From contig CAWBTA010000005.1 in the NCBI GenBank assembly GCA_963791625.1, positions 62,001 to 126,000 of the forward strand: a stretch of DNA of 64,000 nt, read 5' to 3'. Numbering within the stretch: position 1 is the first letter of the stretch; every line of letters starts with the position of its first letter. Both the position numbers and the translations under genes were made by a program. This DNA is from JANMCE01 sp963791625. Lineage in GTDB: Bacteria; Actinomycetota; Acidimicrobiia; Acidimicrobiales; Ilumatobacteraceae. Below, one piece after another: positions 27,784 through 37,149 of this stretch. Below the pieces are notes generated by a model that was not told where the DNA came from, ran no database searches, and saw only the letters and a program-made list of their open reading frames with translations.

Positions 27784-30700
27784 TCAGCTGACCCCGGCGG
27801 CGACGGCCAGCAGCTGCGATCGCATGCGGCTGACGCGAGGTGACGGATCACTTTCTCCACCGCACTCGTTGACGATGACGCGTTCGTAGGCGGCGTATTC
27901 GCTGCGCACGCCAGCGGTGTTCCCGAGCCGGTGGTGGGCCTGCATGCGCAGACAGACCAGTTCGTCGTGGCCGGGCAGAATGCGAAGGCCCGTCGCGGTC
28001 GCGGCGAACACGCCGTCGATGTCACCGGCGTCGAGGCAACGCTGAGCGAGTTCGGCCGTTGTTGACGTCGCCAGATGAGTGATGCCCGACGGCAGGGCAT
28101 CCTCATCGGGCCACATGTAGTCGGTGCCGGCGTAGGGCTGATCGCGCAGCATCTCGACGGCCGGTCGCAGCACGTCGATGGCGGCGGATCCCCCGCAGCG
28201 GCGGGCCCACGCCAGGCGAGCCTCAACCAGCTCGACGTCCGTGAGCACCGAGTCGTGGAGCGGAATGCGATCACCCATGTTGCGAGCGATCCAGTCGTGA
28301 CCATCGGTCGGAGGGAAGCTGCGGGCCAGACTGCGACGAGCATCGGACACGACGTTAGCGAAGGTGGCGTCTTGAACATTGACCTGCCAGAGCGCGGTCC
28401 GAGCGGCAACGCGGGCTGGATTCGTTCGATGCTGGGCGAGCCAGACAACGAGTTCAAGGGCCTTGGCTCGTTCGAACTCCACCTGTTCCTGGTTCCGAGA
28501 CACCACATCGACCGGACCGAGAACTCGCACCAGAAAGTTCCAGTCGCGTTCGTCGTAAGGATCAAGCTCTGCCTCAACGACGGGGGCCGGAAGCACCTCA
28601 GGCGGGGAGCTGGCGTCGTCGAGCAGTGTGGCAACCCCGGCGAGGGTGACGGCGGTCAACGCCACAGGTGTCACAACGATATTGAAGGGCGTCAGCAGCC
28701 AGCCGGCGGCCGTGGCCGTGAGCGTCGTGGCGACACCCTCCATCGGCGCGGCAGCAATCACAACCACACCCGCCGCGGATGCAGCGGCGGCCAGCGCATC
28801 GTCGCCGTCGGTTGCGATGACGACGGCAACCTCCCAGGCTTCCTCCGGCTGTGTGGCGCGCAGCACAAATCCGGCCGCATCGGGTTCGGCCCGCCGACGT
28901 CCGTTGGTGAGGGCAAAGGCCTGCTGCACGGCCGAGGACACCTCGGTCACAACTTCCAGGTTCGTTGCATCAGCAAACGATTCGAGCGCCAGTCCGTGCA
29001 CGAAAATCTGGCTGCGATCACCGAGCGAAGAGACCGCTAGGGAGGCCGTGAGTGCCCTCAAGATGTCATGGGTCTGGCTGCGATCACCGGCGACACAGAG
29101 GCCGCCGAGCGCTTCAAGGTTGAGGTAGAGGTCGGCGTTACCATCGGCGCGGGCGGTAGAGCCGATCATGGTGAGCGTCGGGCACGGCGACGGCATCGTC
29201 GCGCCAACAGAGGCGAGGTCGGCAGTGGGTACGGCGGCCGAAAGGCGGAGAGTCGTGTCAGCTTCGGTAGCGGTAAACGGTGCTGCGACGGCCACGAACG
29301 AGCGGTCGAGCATCAGCTCAATGTCGCCCGATGCGAGCACCAACACGGCCAACGGCTGCGGGATTTCAGGACGCCAGTGAATGTCGGCGGCACTATCGAA
29401 CACGACTGACGCATTCGCCTTCCCGGCCGCGCCAACAGTTGCCGCAAGCGCTCGAAGGGCCATGTCGATTCTGGTGACGATCGCGGCATCAGCACCCAAT
29501 CGGACCGCTTCGGCTGCGACGACAGAGTCGGGGTGGGGTGCGGGCAGCCGATGGTTGACGCCCATCGAACGGAGGCGACGGCGACGTCGCGTGGACAGCA
29601 TGAGGGAGATACCCGTGGTGAGCAACGTTGCGCCGGCCAGCCCGGTAGCGGTGCGGGCGATGGTCCAATCCGCCGCGGCGTCCTCTGCGGACTCCGCGTC
29701 GACGTTTGCGGTTGCGATCGACGGAGCGGGCAACGCTGCGGGCGCCGTTGTCGTCGACGTCGGCGTCGGCGTCGCCTCTACGCCGGCCGCAACTCCTGAA
29801 CCGATGCCCGCATCAGGGGCCGGGGCTTCGAGTTGGACGGTCGGCACGCCTGGAGGTGTGGCGATCGGGGTGGAGTCGGCAGCTGAGGCGAGCGATGCGT
29901 CGACGGTGGTGCCCGGCTCCGAAGAAGATGGGAGGTTCAGTTCCCAGCCCGGCATGATCATGTCGGGTTGATCGAAGGTGACCTCACCAAACTGGCGGCC
30001 CCTGTTGGCGTCGAAGATGTCATGCCACCTGCCCTCGTCACCAAGATGGGTGGCGGCCAGCCCCGACAGGTCATCACCGGGGGCAACGGTGACGGTCGTC
30101 GGGCTGGCCGCAGAACTTGTCGGTGCTGTAGTCACCGTGATTGGTGTGGCTGGCAACTGCAGTACCCAGCCTGGCCGGATGATTTCGGGTCGGATGAACG
30201 TGGTGCCGTCCACCATGGTGTGGTCACGATTGAGATCCCAGATCTCGCGCCAGCGCATGGCGTCACCGAGGTGTACTTCGGCCAGTCGATGCAAGCTGTC
30301 ACGGGGCTCGACCACAACGGAGCCTTCGGCCACCGCAACAGGAGGAGTCGGCGTTGATTCGATGCGCGGTACCGTTGGTGAGGGTGCGGCTTGCACCAGC
30401 ACCACCGGCTCGGAGCGAACGGGCAGCGGTGCGGCCGATGCCATCGTGGTGGCAGTTGAAGACATGCTCACCAACAGCGTGATACCCGCGACAAGACGGC
30501 TGGCAAAGAGTTGGAAAGGCGCAAGACTGCGACGAGGGCGAGGCGTTCGGCCCGACCGCAACGCGGCCAGTTCCGAAAGCAACGTCCAAGCCAGCGCCAG
30601 CCATGCCGCCCAACACACCACCAGCAGTGACTTGATCACGTGGGTGACCTGGAGTTCCTGCGTGAGCCCTTTGGTCAGTGCACCAACCGTCGGTACGGCG

Positions 30701-30816
30701 TGCGGCAGCGGCCAACCGCCAAGGCGGGCGAGGAGGAACGGGACGACGAACAGCAACGCCAAGGTGGTTGCGAGCGCGGTCAGACCACGAATCAGGTCAC
30801 GGGGTGAGTGTTGCAT
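27784..30816 (-). CDS. Membrane LysM protein with C-terminal SARP-like winged helix and BTAD domain
   Basis: A 1010-residue protein. Hydrophobic helices lie at about 12-31, 60-82 and 103-125. Two LysM-type peptidoglycan-binding domains follow at about 167-222 and 241-296, then a Ser/Thr/Ala/Pro linker and another helix near 388-410 followed by RRRRRL, which marks a cytoplasmic side. The middle region (about 420-730) is unassigned. From about 760 to 845 (FLVRVLGPVDVV, ALWQVNVQDATFANVVSDARRSL) it resembles the DNA-binding winged helix of SARP regulators, and about 857-990 is a bacterial transcriptional activation domain of TPR-like helices. This suggests a wall-sensing membrane protein with a regulatory end. 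It lies between tadE and the FtsK-type ATPase. Confidence 0.85.
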   Translation of the reverse strand: MQHSPRDLIRGLTALATTLALLFVVPFLLARLGGWPLPHAVPTVGALTKGLTQELQVTHVIKSLLVVCWAAWLALAWTLLSELAALRSGRTPRPRRSLAPFQLFASRLVAGITLLVSMSSTATTMASAAPLPVRSEPVVLVQAAPSPTVPRIESTPTPPVAVAEGSVVVEPRDSLHRLAEVHLGDAMRWREIWDLNRDHTMVDGTTFIRPEIIRPGWVLQLPATPITVTTAPTSSAASPTTVTVAPGDDLSGLAATHLGDEGRWHDIFDANRGRQFGEVTFDQPDMIMPGWELNLPSSSEPGTTVDASLASAADSTPIATPPGVPTVQLEAPAPDAGIGSGVAAGVEATPTPTSTTTAPAALPAPSIATANVDAESAEDAAADWTIARTATGLAGATLLTTGISLMLSTRRRRRLRSMGVNHRLPAPHPDSVVAAEAVRLGADAAIVTRIDMALRALAATVGAAGKANASVVFDSAADIHWRPEIPQPLAVLVLASGDIELMLDRSFVAVAAPFTATEADTTLRLSAAVPTADLASVGATMPSPCPTLTMIGSTARADGNADLYLNLEALGGLCVAGDRSQTHDILRALTASLAVSSLGDRSQIFVHGLALESFADATNLEVVTEVSSAVQQAFALTNGRRRAEPDAAGFVLRATQPEEAWEVAVVIATDGDDALAAAASAAGVVVIAAAPMEGVATTLTATAAGWLLTPFNIVVTPVALTAVTLAGVATLLDDASSPPEVLPAPVVEAELDPYDERDWNFLVRVLGPVDVVSRNQEQVEFERAKALELVVWLAQHRTNPARVAARTALWQVNVQDATFANVVSDARRSLARSFPPTDGHDWIARNMGDRIPLHDSVLTDVELVEARLAWARRCGGSAAIDVLRPAVEMLRDQPYAGTDYMWPDEDALPSGITHLATSTTAELAQRCLDAGDIDGVFAATATGLRILPGHDELVCLRMQAHHRLGNTAGVRSEYAAYERVIVNECGGESDPSPRVSRMRSQLLAVAAGVS

Positions 30817-30838
30817 CGTGGTCTACTCCTACGAGAAA

Positions 30839-31222
30839 TCAGGGACGGAAATGCTCGGCCGGAGCCGAAGCAACGGCGTGAATGGGAAGCAATACACCGG
30901 GGATGATCGACGACATCGATCCGTCGATCGTGACCTGCACGCGATCGCCATCAACGCCGACTGACGTCGTCAGGTTGAGCTTGCCGAGCCCGTGGTTGGC
31001 GAGCTGGTCGTTGAGGAATTGGGTGTCTGCCCCGCCGCGTACGGCGGCCTGTGCCGCAGTGTCCTGCGCCGCAGAGATGACCGCTGAGCGTCGAGCGCCC
31101 CACAACGAAAGTTGGAAAACGACCGTGATGGCCAGGATCACCAGCGGAAACAGAACGGTGAACTCGAGTGTTGCGAATCCTCCGTCCCGCGCCTCGGGTT
31201 GATCGGCCGACGGCATGGTCAT
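30839..31222 (-). CDS. TadE-like pseudopilin
   Basis: A 127-residue minor pilin-like protein. After a short leader, GGFATLEFTVLFPLVILAITVVFQL gives a prepilin-type cleavage region with Glu at position five after the Gly-Phe site and one hydrophobic helix, as in TadE/TadG. The remainder is a small periplasmic domain. The start ATG overlaps the flp stop by four bases, so the two pilin-like proteins are coupled. Confidence 0.85.
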   Translation of the reverse strand: MTMPSADQPEARDGGFATLEFTVLFPLVILAITVVFQLSLWGARRSAVISAAQDTAAQAAVRGGADTQFLNDQLANHGLGKLNLTTSVGVDGDRVQVTIDGSMSSIIPGVLLPIHAVASAPAEHFRP

Positions 31223-31425
31223 CCGCCGATTTTGCTGATGACGTCCGAAACCTTGGTGCTGATGAGTCCACCGGCAACAACAGCGATGCCGACGGCGAGA
31301 GCAGTCAGGACGACCTTCTCAACAGTGGTGAAACCGTCGTCGTTCACTTCGATTCCGCGACGCTCGGCGACCTCACGAAGTCGGGTGCTGACGATGGCCT
31401 GAATGATGAGCAGTTGGGTTTTCAT
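31219..31425 (-). CDS. Flp-type pilin subunit
   Basis: A 68-residue protein. A charged N-terminal leader ends in DDGFTTVEKVVLTALAVG, a Flp-like prepilin site (Gly before Phe, with Glu five residues in) leading into one hydrophobic helix. It is likely the main pilus subunit. The ribosome site AAGGAGAAACAACT before the ATG is the strongest in the operon, fitting high expression. Confidence 0.82.
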   Translation of the reverse strand: MKTQLLIIQAIVSTRLREVAERRGIEVNDDGFTTVEKVVLTALAVGIAVVAGGLISTKVSDVISKIGG

Positions 31426-31478
31426 AGTTGTTTCTCCTTGGACGGAAAGTGTGCGGGGGAAGGTTGGAATCGGAAGCG

Positions 31479-32369
31479 TCAGGACTTGAGCACGCTCATG
31501 AGCGCCGGGTAGCCGAGGAAGAGCACGAACGACATCACCAGAACCAGTAGCGGAAACACCATGCGTGTGGACGACTGCTCGGCGACGGCTTCTTCGGCCG
31601 ATAGCGAGCGGTCTCGCAGCGTGCCCGCCTTGGCCACCAGGCTTTGACGAACGGAGGCTCCTTCGGTGCCCGAGAGCTGGGCCGAGCTGGCGAGCTCAAT
31701 CAGTTCGTCAACGCCGTAGCGTTCGCCGAGATCACGCAACGCGGTCCAGGGGGTGATGGCGGTGAGCCGAGCCTGTGAAAGGACCCGACGGACTTCGAGG
31801 AACGGCCACGTGTCACCCGCATTGGCGGCGTGTTCAAGAGCGCCTGTTACGCCTTCGTTGGCGGCGAGCAACATGACAACAAGGTCGATATACGCGCCGA
31901 GGCTCTGGCGGAATTCCTTCCGTCGGCCGTTCGCGATTTCGCGTACCGATGTGTCGGGAATGAAAAAGCCGGCGAACCCGGCAATGAGCGACAACCAGGT
32001 GGGGATGATCAACGACACGTGCGTGCCGCCGAGGGCGAGTAAACCGACCATGACCGGCACGAACGTGGCGCCGAGCACGGCCCACAAGACCTTCATGCCG
32101 AGATGCACCTCGAGGCTGCGGCCGGTGACGGCAAGGTCCTTGGCGACACGGTCGAGACGAATCTTCTCAACGTCGACGCGGGGAAGAAGCAGACGACCGA
32201 CGCGACCAGCGAAGGAATCATCTTCCTCGTCGATCACTTGGCGAGAGCGGCCCGGACGCTGCAGACGGGCTGCAGCAGCAGCGAGAGGCGTGTGCGCCGG
32301 GACCAGGCGAGACAGACCCAGCCAGAGCCCGCTGCCAACCATGAGACCAGAAACGAGAACCCAGAACAT
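31479..32369 (-). CDS. tadC: TadC-like type II/IV secretion system F family membrane protein
   Basis: A 296-residue integral membrane platform protein for pilus assembly. Helices lie at the N-terminus (MFWVLVSGLMVGSGLWLGL), mid-protein (LIIPTWLSLIAGFAGFFI) and C-terminus (MVFPLLVLVMSFVLFLG). The T2SSF domain lies at about 140-260. The start at ATG 32369 overlaps the tadB stop (TGATG) and has GGAGGGT just upstream; a longer frame to 32435 is therefore rejected. Confidence 0.88.
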   Translation of the reverse strand: MFWVLVSGLMVGSGLWLGLSRLVPAHTPLAAAAARLQRPGRSRQVIDEEDDSFAGRVGRLLLPRVDVEKIRLDRVAKDLAVTGRSLEVHLGMKVLWAVLGATFVPVMVGLLALGGTHVSLIIPTWLSLIAGFAGFFIPDTSVREIANGRRKEFRQSLGAYIDLVVMLLAANEGVTGALEHAANAGDTWPFLEVRRVLSQARLTAITPWTALRDLGERYGVDELIELASSAQLSGTEGASVRQSLVAKAGTLRDRSLSAEEAVAEQSSTRMVFPLLVLVMSFVLFLGYPALMSVLKS

Positions 32370-33208
32370 CAGCGACCCTCCGCCAGCGCGAGCACCCGGG
32401 GCACTGGTTCGAATCGACCGAGCTTGCTCAGCCATGAGATCGCCAGACCGGCCATGCCCAAAACGACGGCCAGCACGACCTGACCCGCAGCGGTCTTATA
32501 TGGGGCGACGAAGGACCCCGAGAACAGCGCCAGCGCAGCAAAAAAGAGTCCGCTGAAGGCCACCAGCGAGCGAGCCTCGCTACGGGTCGAGGCGCGGCGG
32601 GCATCGATGCGGAGGCGCATGGCCACACGCTCTCGGGCCAACTTCGCCATGGCGCTGAGCAGCGAACCAACATCACGACCCGATCGGGTGGCGGCCAGCA
32701 TGAGCACCGACGCAATGAGGTCGGCGGTAGCGTCGTTCATCTCGTCGGCCCAGTCGTGTAGGGCAGCTGTGAGGCGCTGATGCTGCACTCGACGAGCAAG
32801 CTTCTGGACCTCGGGGCGGATGGGAAGCGGTGCCACCTCGGCGGTTGAGCGAATGGTTTCCGTGATGCCTTGACCGGCCACCAATGTGTCGCGCAACATT
32901 TCCGCCCACGTGGCGAGCGCCTCGGTGCGTTCGATCTCAATCTGTGCTTGGCGACGGCCGTTGCGGGTCATGCCACCCACCACATACCCGGCCACCGCGC
33001 CACCCAGACCAGCAACCGGCCAACCGGTTGCGAGTCCAACCAGCGCGCCACTGGCAACACCGGCAGCCAGTCGCACGAAGCGACGGTCGTCCGGTATGGC
33101 GCCTGCGTTCTTGGTAACCGGCGCTTCGGCGAAGGCCGAGCGCGCTAGCAGTAGGCCGAAACCGACGAGGGATCCGCACAAGACAGCGATGAGCGTCACG
33201 ACCACCAC
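32369..33208 (-). CDS. tadB: TadB-like type II/IV secretion system F family membrane protein
   Basis: A 279-residue inner-membrane platform protein that pairs with TadC. It has an N-terminal helix (LIAVLCGSLVGFGLLLA), a paired central segment (ASGALVGLATGWPVAGLGGAVAGYVV), a cytoplasmic T2SSF domain at about 100-220, and two C-terminal helices. It overlaps cpaF by 13 bases and tadC by one. Confidence 0.88.
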   Translation of the reverse strand: MVVVTLIAVLCGSLVGFGLLLARSAFAEAPVTKNAGAIPDDRRFVRLAAGVASGALVGLATGWPVAGLGGAVAGYVVGGMTRNGRRQAQIEIERTEALATWAEMLRDTLVAGQGITETIRSTAEVAPLPIRPEVQKLARRVQHQRLTAALHDWADEMNDATADLIASVLMLAATRSGRDVGSLLSAMAKLARERVAMRLRIDARRASTRSEARSLVAFSGLFFAALALFSGSFVAPYKTAAGQVVLAVVLGMAGLAISWLSKLGRFEPVPRVLALAEGR

Positions 33209-34533
33209 GCCTGATGCATCGATGCGTCGTACCCGAAACGGGCGAGCAACTCCTGGTGACGGGGCGAGAGACCGGCAGCCGGTTCCAGCCGGCCGGCAGG
33301 GCTCATGCCGAACACTTCCGACGAGGACACCCGACCGCTATCCGTCAGACCGGTGACCTCACGAATGGAGGAGACATAACGCTTCACCGGCCGGTCAGGA
33401 AATCGGTCGCCGGTCAGGAAGACCACGAAGTGCACGGCACCGGAGATCAGCTGGTGAGTTGCTTCTGCGGGCAGCCGTTCGGACGACTGGATGGCATAGG
33501 TGGCCATGCGGGAGAACGTCATCTCGCTGCTGTCGGCGTGAATGGTGCACATCGAGCCGTCATTGCCCTGGCTCATCGCGTTCAGCATGGGCACGACCTC
33601 TTCGCCCAGCACCTCACCCACGATGACGCGGGACGGGTTGAGGCGAAGGGTTGATTGCACGAGCGCCGAAACGGTGACTTCGCCTTCACCCTCTACGTTG
33701 GCCTGGCGGGAGTGCAGCGGCACCACGTTGGGGTGCTGCGGCGAGTTGTGCAGACCAAGTTCCAGCAGGTCCTTTTCCACCGTGACGAGGCGCTCGAACG
33801 AGGGGATCTCGTGGCACATCGCTCGCAGCATGGTGGTCTTCCCGGTGTTGGTTCCGCCCGACACCAAGATGGTTCGGCGGGCCCGAACTGCGGCAGCCAG
33901 GAAGTCGGCGACCTGCTGGGGCATGGCCCCGAAACGTACGAGATCCGACAGTTCGAGATCACTGAAGCGGTGGCGGCGGATCGACACAATGGGAACGGGG
34001 GCCATGCCGCGTTCAGTTCGACCGCCGAGTACCGCAGTGAGGCGACTGCCGTCGGGTAGTTGCAGGTAGAGGATGGGCTCGGTGGTGTCCCAACGACGCT
34101 CACCCAGACCGAGCCGACGGGCCGCGGCCTTGATGTTGTCGATGAACTCCACCTCGCTGGCGGCAACCGGCGGCACGGCAACGGTGCGGCCGTCGGCGTA
34201 GGTGACGAACACATTCTGATGCCCGTTGGCATCGATGGATTCGATCTCGGGGTCATCCACATACTGCTGCAGCCCAGCCAGGCCGAAGAGGCTGGCGAGC
34301 AATGCTTCGGTGAGGATGTCGGTTTCGCTGAGCGTGAGGCGCGGAAGGCCACCACGCATACGGTTGGCGTCGATATTGGGGATCTCATCGGAGACAAGGC
34401 GGACAGCCAACACGCGCTCGTCGGCCGATTCCATGCGCTGCCCACTCAGGCTCACGCGCTCGACTTCGTCGGGAAGACGACGCGATACAACATTGATCAG
34501 TCGGGAGAGATCGTTATCAACCAAAGTGCTCAT
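33196..34533 (-). CDS. cpaF: CpaF/TadA-type ATPase of the Flp pilus
   Basis: A 445-residue secretion ATPase that powers pilus assembly. Walker A is SGGTNTGKTT (about residues 232-241). An Asp box (TVEKDLLELGL), Walker B region (RVIVGEVLGEE) and His box (CTIHADSS) follow in the usual order. The start ATG overlaps the stop of the CpaE-like gene (ATGA). The domain before Walker A is the normal N2 domain. Confidence 0.94.
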   Translation of the reverse strand: MSTLVDNDLSRLINVVSRRLPDEVERVSLSGQRMESADERVLAVRLVSDEIPNIDANRMRGGLPRLTLSETDILTEALLASLFGLAGLQQYVDDPEIESIDANGHQNVFVTYADGRTVAVPPVAASEVEFIDNIKAAARRLGLGERRWDTTEPILYLQLPDGSRLTAVLGGRTERGMAPVPIVSIRRHRFSDLELSDLVRFGAMPQQVADFLAAAVRARRTILVSGGTNTGKTTMLRAMCHEIPSFERLVTVEKDLLELGLHNSPQHPNVVPLHSRQANVEGEGEVTVSALVQSTLRLNPSRVIVGEVLGEEVVPMLNAMSQGNDGSMCTIHADSSEMTFSRMATYAIQSSERLPAEATHQLISGAVHFVVFLTGDRFPDRPVKRYVSSIREVTGLTDSGRVSSSEVFGMSPAGRLEPAAGLSPRHQELLARFGYDASMHQAWWS

Positions 34534-35273
34534 GCCGGCACCAAACCCCGAACAAGTTCGGCCACGAGTTTGTCGGCGACGCTGGACGCTGACTTGGCCA
34601 GGTGCGAACGGCGCGCACTGCGGCTGGCGGCCGAGCGACCGGCGAGGTGACTCGCACCGTGCGGGTCTTCTGACAACACACCAATAACGGTCAGACCGAG
34701 GAACTGGCCGATCTCATCAGCCTGATACGGCGCATCCCCGACCACGACGGCAATGATCGGCATGCCGCGAGTGGCGAGCGTTTCCACAACTTGTTGCGCA
34801 TGCAAGCATCGACCAACGGTCGCTTGAGCCGAACGGAGCTCCTGTCGGATGACGATGAGGACAAGATCGGCATGCAAGGTCAACGCGGGGATGGTTCGCA
34901 CGTCGCAGCGGCCGGCATCGATGACGAGATTCACGTCGTGGCTGCCGCGTAACGGGGCGATGACAGCTCGGGTGAAGTCGTTCATGCCACCGGCGACTTC
35001 CAGCGAACGAAGTGGAGCGGGAAGCACGCGCAGACCGCCAGGCAGCGTGTGGGTGTGTTCCAGTAGGAGACCGACGGTTGGCCGCTGCAGCGAGGCGGCG
35101 GCAGTCAACAAGCTGGGGCTCGCTGCGAGATCGAAACGAGCGGCAATGTCGCCACCGGCCGGGTCAGCTTCAACCATGACGACCGGCACCGACGTAACGG
35201 GCCAACCACCAGCAAGTGCGAGAGCCGTGGTGGTGACGGCTGAACCCTTCGAACCGAGGCAAACGACGTTCAC
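34530..35273 (-). CDS. CpaE-like (MinD/ParA superfamily) protein with altered Walker A
   Basis: A 247-residue protein in the place of CpaE/TadZ, which positions the pilus machine. The N-terminus reads LGSKGSAVTTTALALA. ParA-type proteins have KGGxGKTT here; the Gly-Lys pair is replaced by Val-Thr, while the first Lys is kept. A D-x-D segment (MVEADPAGGDIAARF) and the switch II region (LVIDAGRCD) are clear. Whether it binds or splits ATP is uncertain. Both ends overlap neighbours by four bases. Confidence 0.82.
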   Translation of the reverse strand: MNVVCLGSKGSAVTTTALALAGGWPVTSVPVVMVEADPAGGDIAARFDLAASPSLLTAAASLQRPTVGLLLEHTHTLPGGLRVLPAPLRSLEVAGGMNDFTRAVIAPLRGSHDVNLVIDAGRCDVRTIPALTLHADLVLIVIRQELRSAQATVGRCLHAQQVVETLATRGMPIIAVVVGDAPYQADEIGQFLGLTVIGVLSEDPHGASHLAGRSAASRSARRSHLAKSASSVADKLVAELVRGLVPA

Positions 35274-35968
35274 TTGGTCACCTCAGCAACCGGAGCCACG
35301 GCGATCACATTTACATCCGTAGACGGCGCGGCGGGTACGGGCTTGGCAGCGATCACTTCTGCGCCAGCGTCGTTGCCTGACGGAAGCACCAACAGGCGCA
35401 CGTCTTTACCGGTAGCGATCGACTTGGCATCGGTTTGCTTGAGCTGAAACGTGATGCTCATCGTGCCGCTGGTGGTGGTGACCGCTTTGATGTCGGTGAC
35501 CTTTGCGTCCACCATCGCCTCTCCAACGATGAGCCGGACCTTGTCTTCGTTGTGTAGCGCTCGTGGCACGGCAACATCGGGGAAGGCCAGGGCAACAAGG
35601 GCTTCGTCGGCCGGCAGCGGGCTGCCCGCACCTATCTGCTGCGGGGCAAGCAGCGCACCCTTGCTGAGGGCGACGCGGGTGACCTTGCCGTTCAGTAGAG
35701 GAAGATCTTTGGCCGGCACCACTTCAACGCCCGTGGCCGCGACCTCGGCGATGGCCACGTCCTTGTCGGTCAGCGGCTGTCCGGCCGGTACGTCACGAGC
35801 CACAACCAGTACCGGCACCTGCTGACCTCGCGCCCGGTACAGACCAAGGAACACCAAGCCGCCGCCGAGAATCAGCAGCACGGCGAGCCCGAGACGGGCC
35901 GGATTCTTCGGTCGTCCGCTTACTCCGGTGCGGGATGAGGCTCGTTCGGAGCGGGTCGGGGAGTTCAT
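35270..35968 (-). CDS. cpaB: CpaB-like SAF-domain protein, first gene of the Tad operon
   Basis: A 232-residue protein starting at ATG 35968 (MNSPTRSERA). A membrane helix at about 27-43 (LGLAVLLILGGGLVFLGLY) is followed by a SAF domain (VLVVARDVPAGQPLTDKDVAI, then LLAPQQIGAG) as in CpaB/RcpC. A longer frame to 36034 exists, but the added part looks non-coding. No secretin gene (CpaC) is found, as expected for a cell with one membrane. The promoter should lie in 35969-36170, which it shares with the map gene. Confidence 0.85.
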   Translation of the reverse strand: MNSPTRSERASSRTGVSGRPKNPARLGLAVLLILGGGLVFLGLYRARGQQVPVLVVARDVPAGQPLTDKDVAIAEVAATGVEVVPAKDLPLLNGKVTRVALSKGALLAPQQIGAGSPLPADEALVALAFPDVAVPRALHNEDKVRLIVGEAMVDAKVTDIKAVTTTSGTMSITFQLKQTDAKSIATGKDVRLLVLPSGNDAGAEVIAAKPVPAAPSTDVNVIAVAPVAEVTK

Positions 35969-36174
35969 GGGAGCAACGTAGAGAAGCTCACTCACCGTGG
36001 GAAGGGGTGACGGGCTCTCTTGAGAAACACCCAATCAGCGCTTACCGACGCCCGTTCAGACCAGATCAAGTCCATATTTCCAACCTCTGGTCACTTTCTG
36101 CGCGTAGTCCCATCGGCCCGAGCGCACACGCTCACGATGTGGTGAGGTTGACGTACTGGCCTATCCTTGGCGGT

Positions 36175-37122
36175 ATGAGTATTGCGCCGCCGGTCGTGAA
36201 GGCCGTTCAGTCCAATGATCCCTGCTGGTGCGGGAGTGGGCGCAAGTACAAGCGTTGCCATAAGCCCCTTGAGGGCCGGGTCTTGCCGGGCCAAGTGAGC
36301 CCGATGTTGACCGTCCCGGCGCACATCGAACGCCCGTCATATGCCGACACCGGCGTGCCAGCTCGTCGCAATGAGGGTCGGGTGAAATCGCCCGAGATCA
36401 TCGAACGGATGCGCCGCACGTGCACCACGGCCGCCGAGATTTTGGCGCTGACCGGCGCCGCGTTGAAGGTTGGCATGACCACCGATGACGTTGATCGTTA
36501 CTGCCATCAGCTCTACATCGATCGCAACTGCTACCCATCCACCTTGAACTACCACGACTACCCCAAGAGCCTGTGCACGTCAGTCAACGAAGTGATCTGC
36601 CACGGCATCCCCGATGACCGTCCGCTCCAAGACGGCGACATCGTCAACCTTGACATCACCGCCTTCCGCGAAGGTGTGCACGGTGACTGCAACGCCACGT
36701 TCCTCATCGGTGAGGTTGCACCCGAGTTCCAACAACTGGTGCGGGTCACCAAGGAATGTCTCATGAAGGGCATCGAGGCCGTACAACCCGGTCGCCCGAT
36801 CTCGGACGTGGGCCGAGCCATCGAGCAGCACGCCAAGGCCCATCGCTACGGCGTCGTGCGCGCCTTTGTCGGGCACGGCATTGGTGAGGAGTTCCACTCT
36901 GACATTCAGGTGCCGCACTACTACGACCCGAAGGCATCCATGATCATGCTGCCGGGTATGACGTTCACCATCGAGCCGATGATCACCATGGGTACCTGGA
37001 AGCACGACTCGTGGGACGACGACTGGACTGCAGTCACCAGCGACGGCAAGCGCACCGCTCAGTTCGAACACACCCTCCTCGTCACCGACAACGGCGCCGA
37101 AATCCTCACCCTCTGGCCCTAA
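36175..37122 (+). CDS. map: Type I methionine aminopeptidase with N-terminal SEC-C zinc motif
   Basis: Removes initiator Met from new proteins. It has 315 residues from ATG 36175. Residues about 15-30 hold the SEC-C zinc motif (DPCWCGSGRKYKRCHK), found in the MetAP-1c type that associates with ribosomes. Metal ligands are visible in NLDIT, HGDCN, GHGIGEEFH, TIEPM and FEHT. The long frame from 35935 is rejected, since the first 80 residues have no coding look. Confidence 0.95.
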   Translation: MSIAPPVVKAVQSNDPCWCGSGRKYKRCHKPLEGRVLPGQVSPMLTVPAHIERPSYADTGVPARRNEGRVKSPEIIERMRRTCTTAAEILALTGAALKVGMTTDDVDRYCHQLYIDRNCYPSTLNYHDYPKSLCTSVNEVICHGIPDDRPLQDGDIVNLDITAFREGVHGDCNATFLIGEVAPEFQQLVRVTKECLMKGIEAVQPGRPISDVGRAIEQHAKAHRYGVVRAFVGHGIGEEFHSDIQVPHYYDPKASMIMLPGMTFTIEPMITMGTWKHDSWDDDWTAVTSDGKRTAQFEHTLLVTDNGAEILTLWP

Positions 37123-37149
37123 TCGCCCTTCCCGCAATGTGCTACGGGT

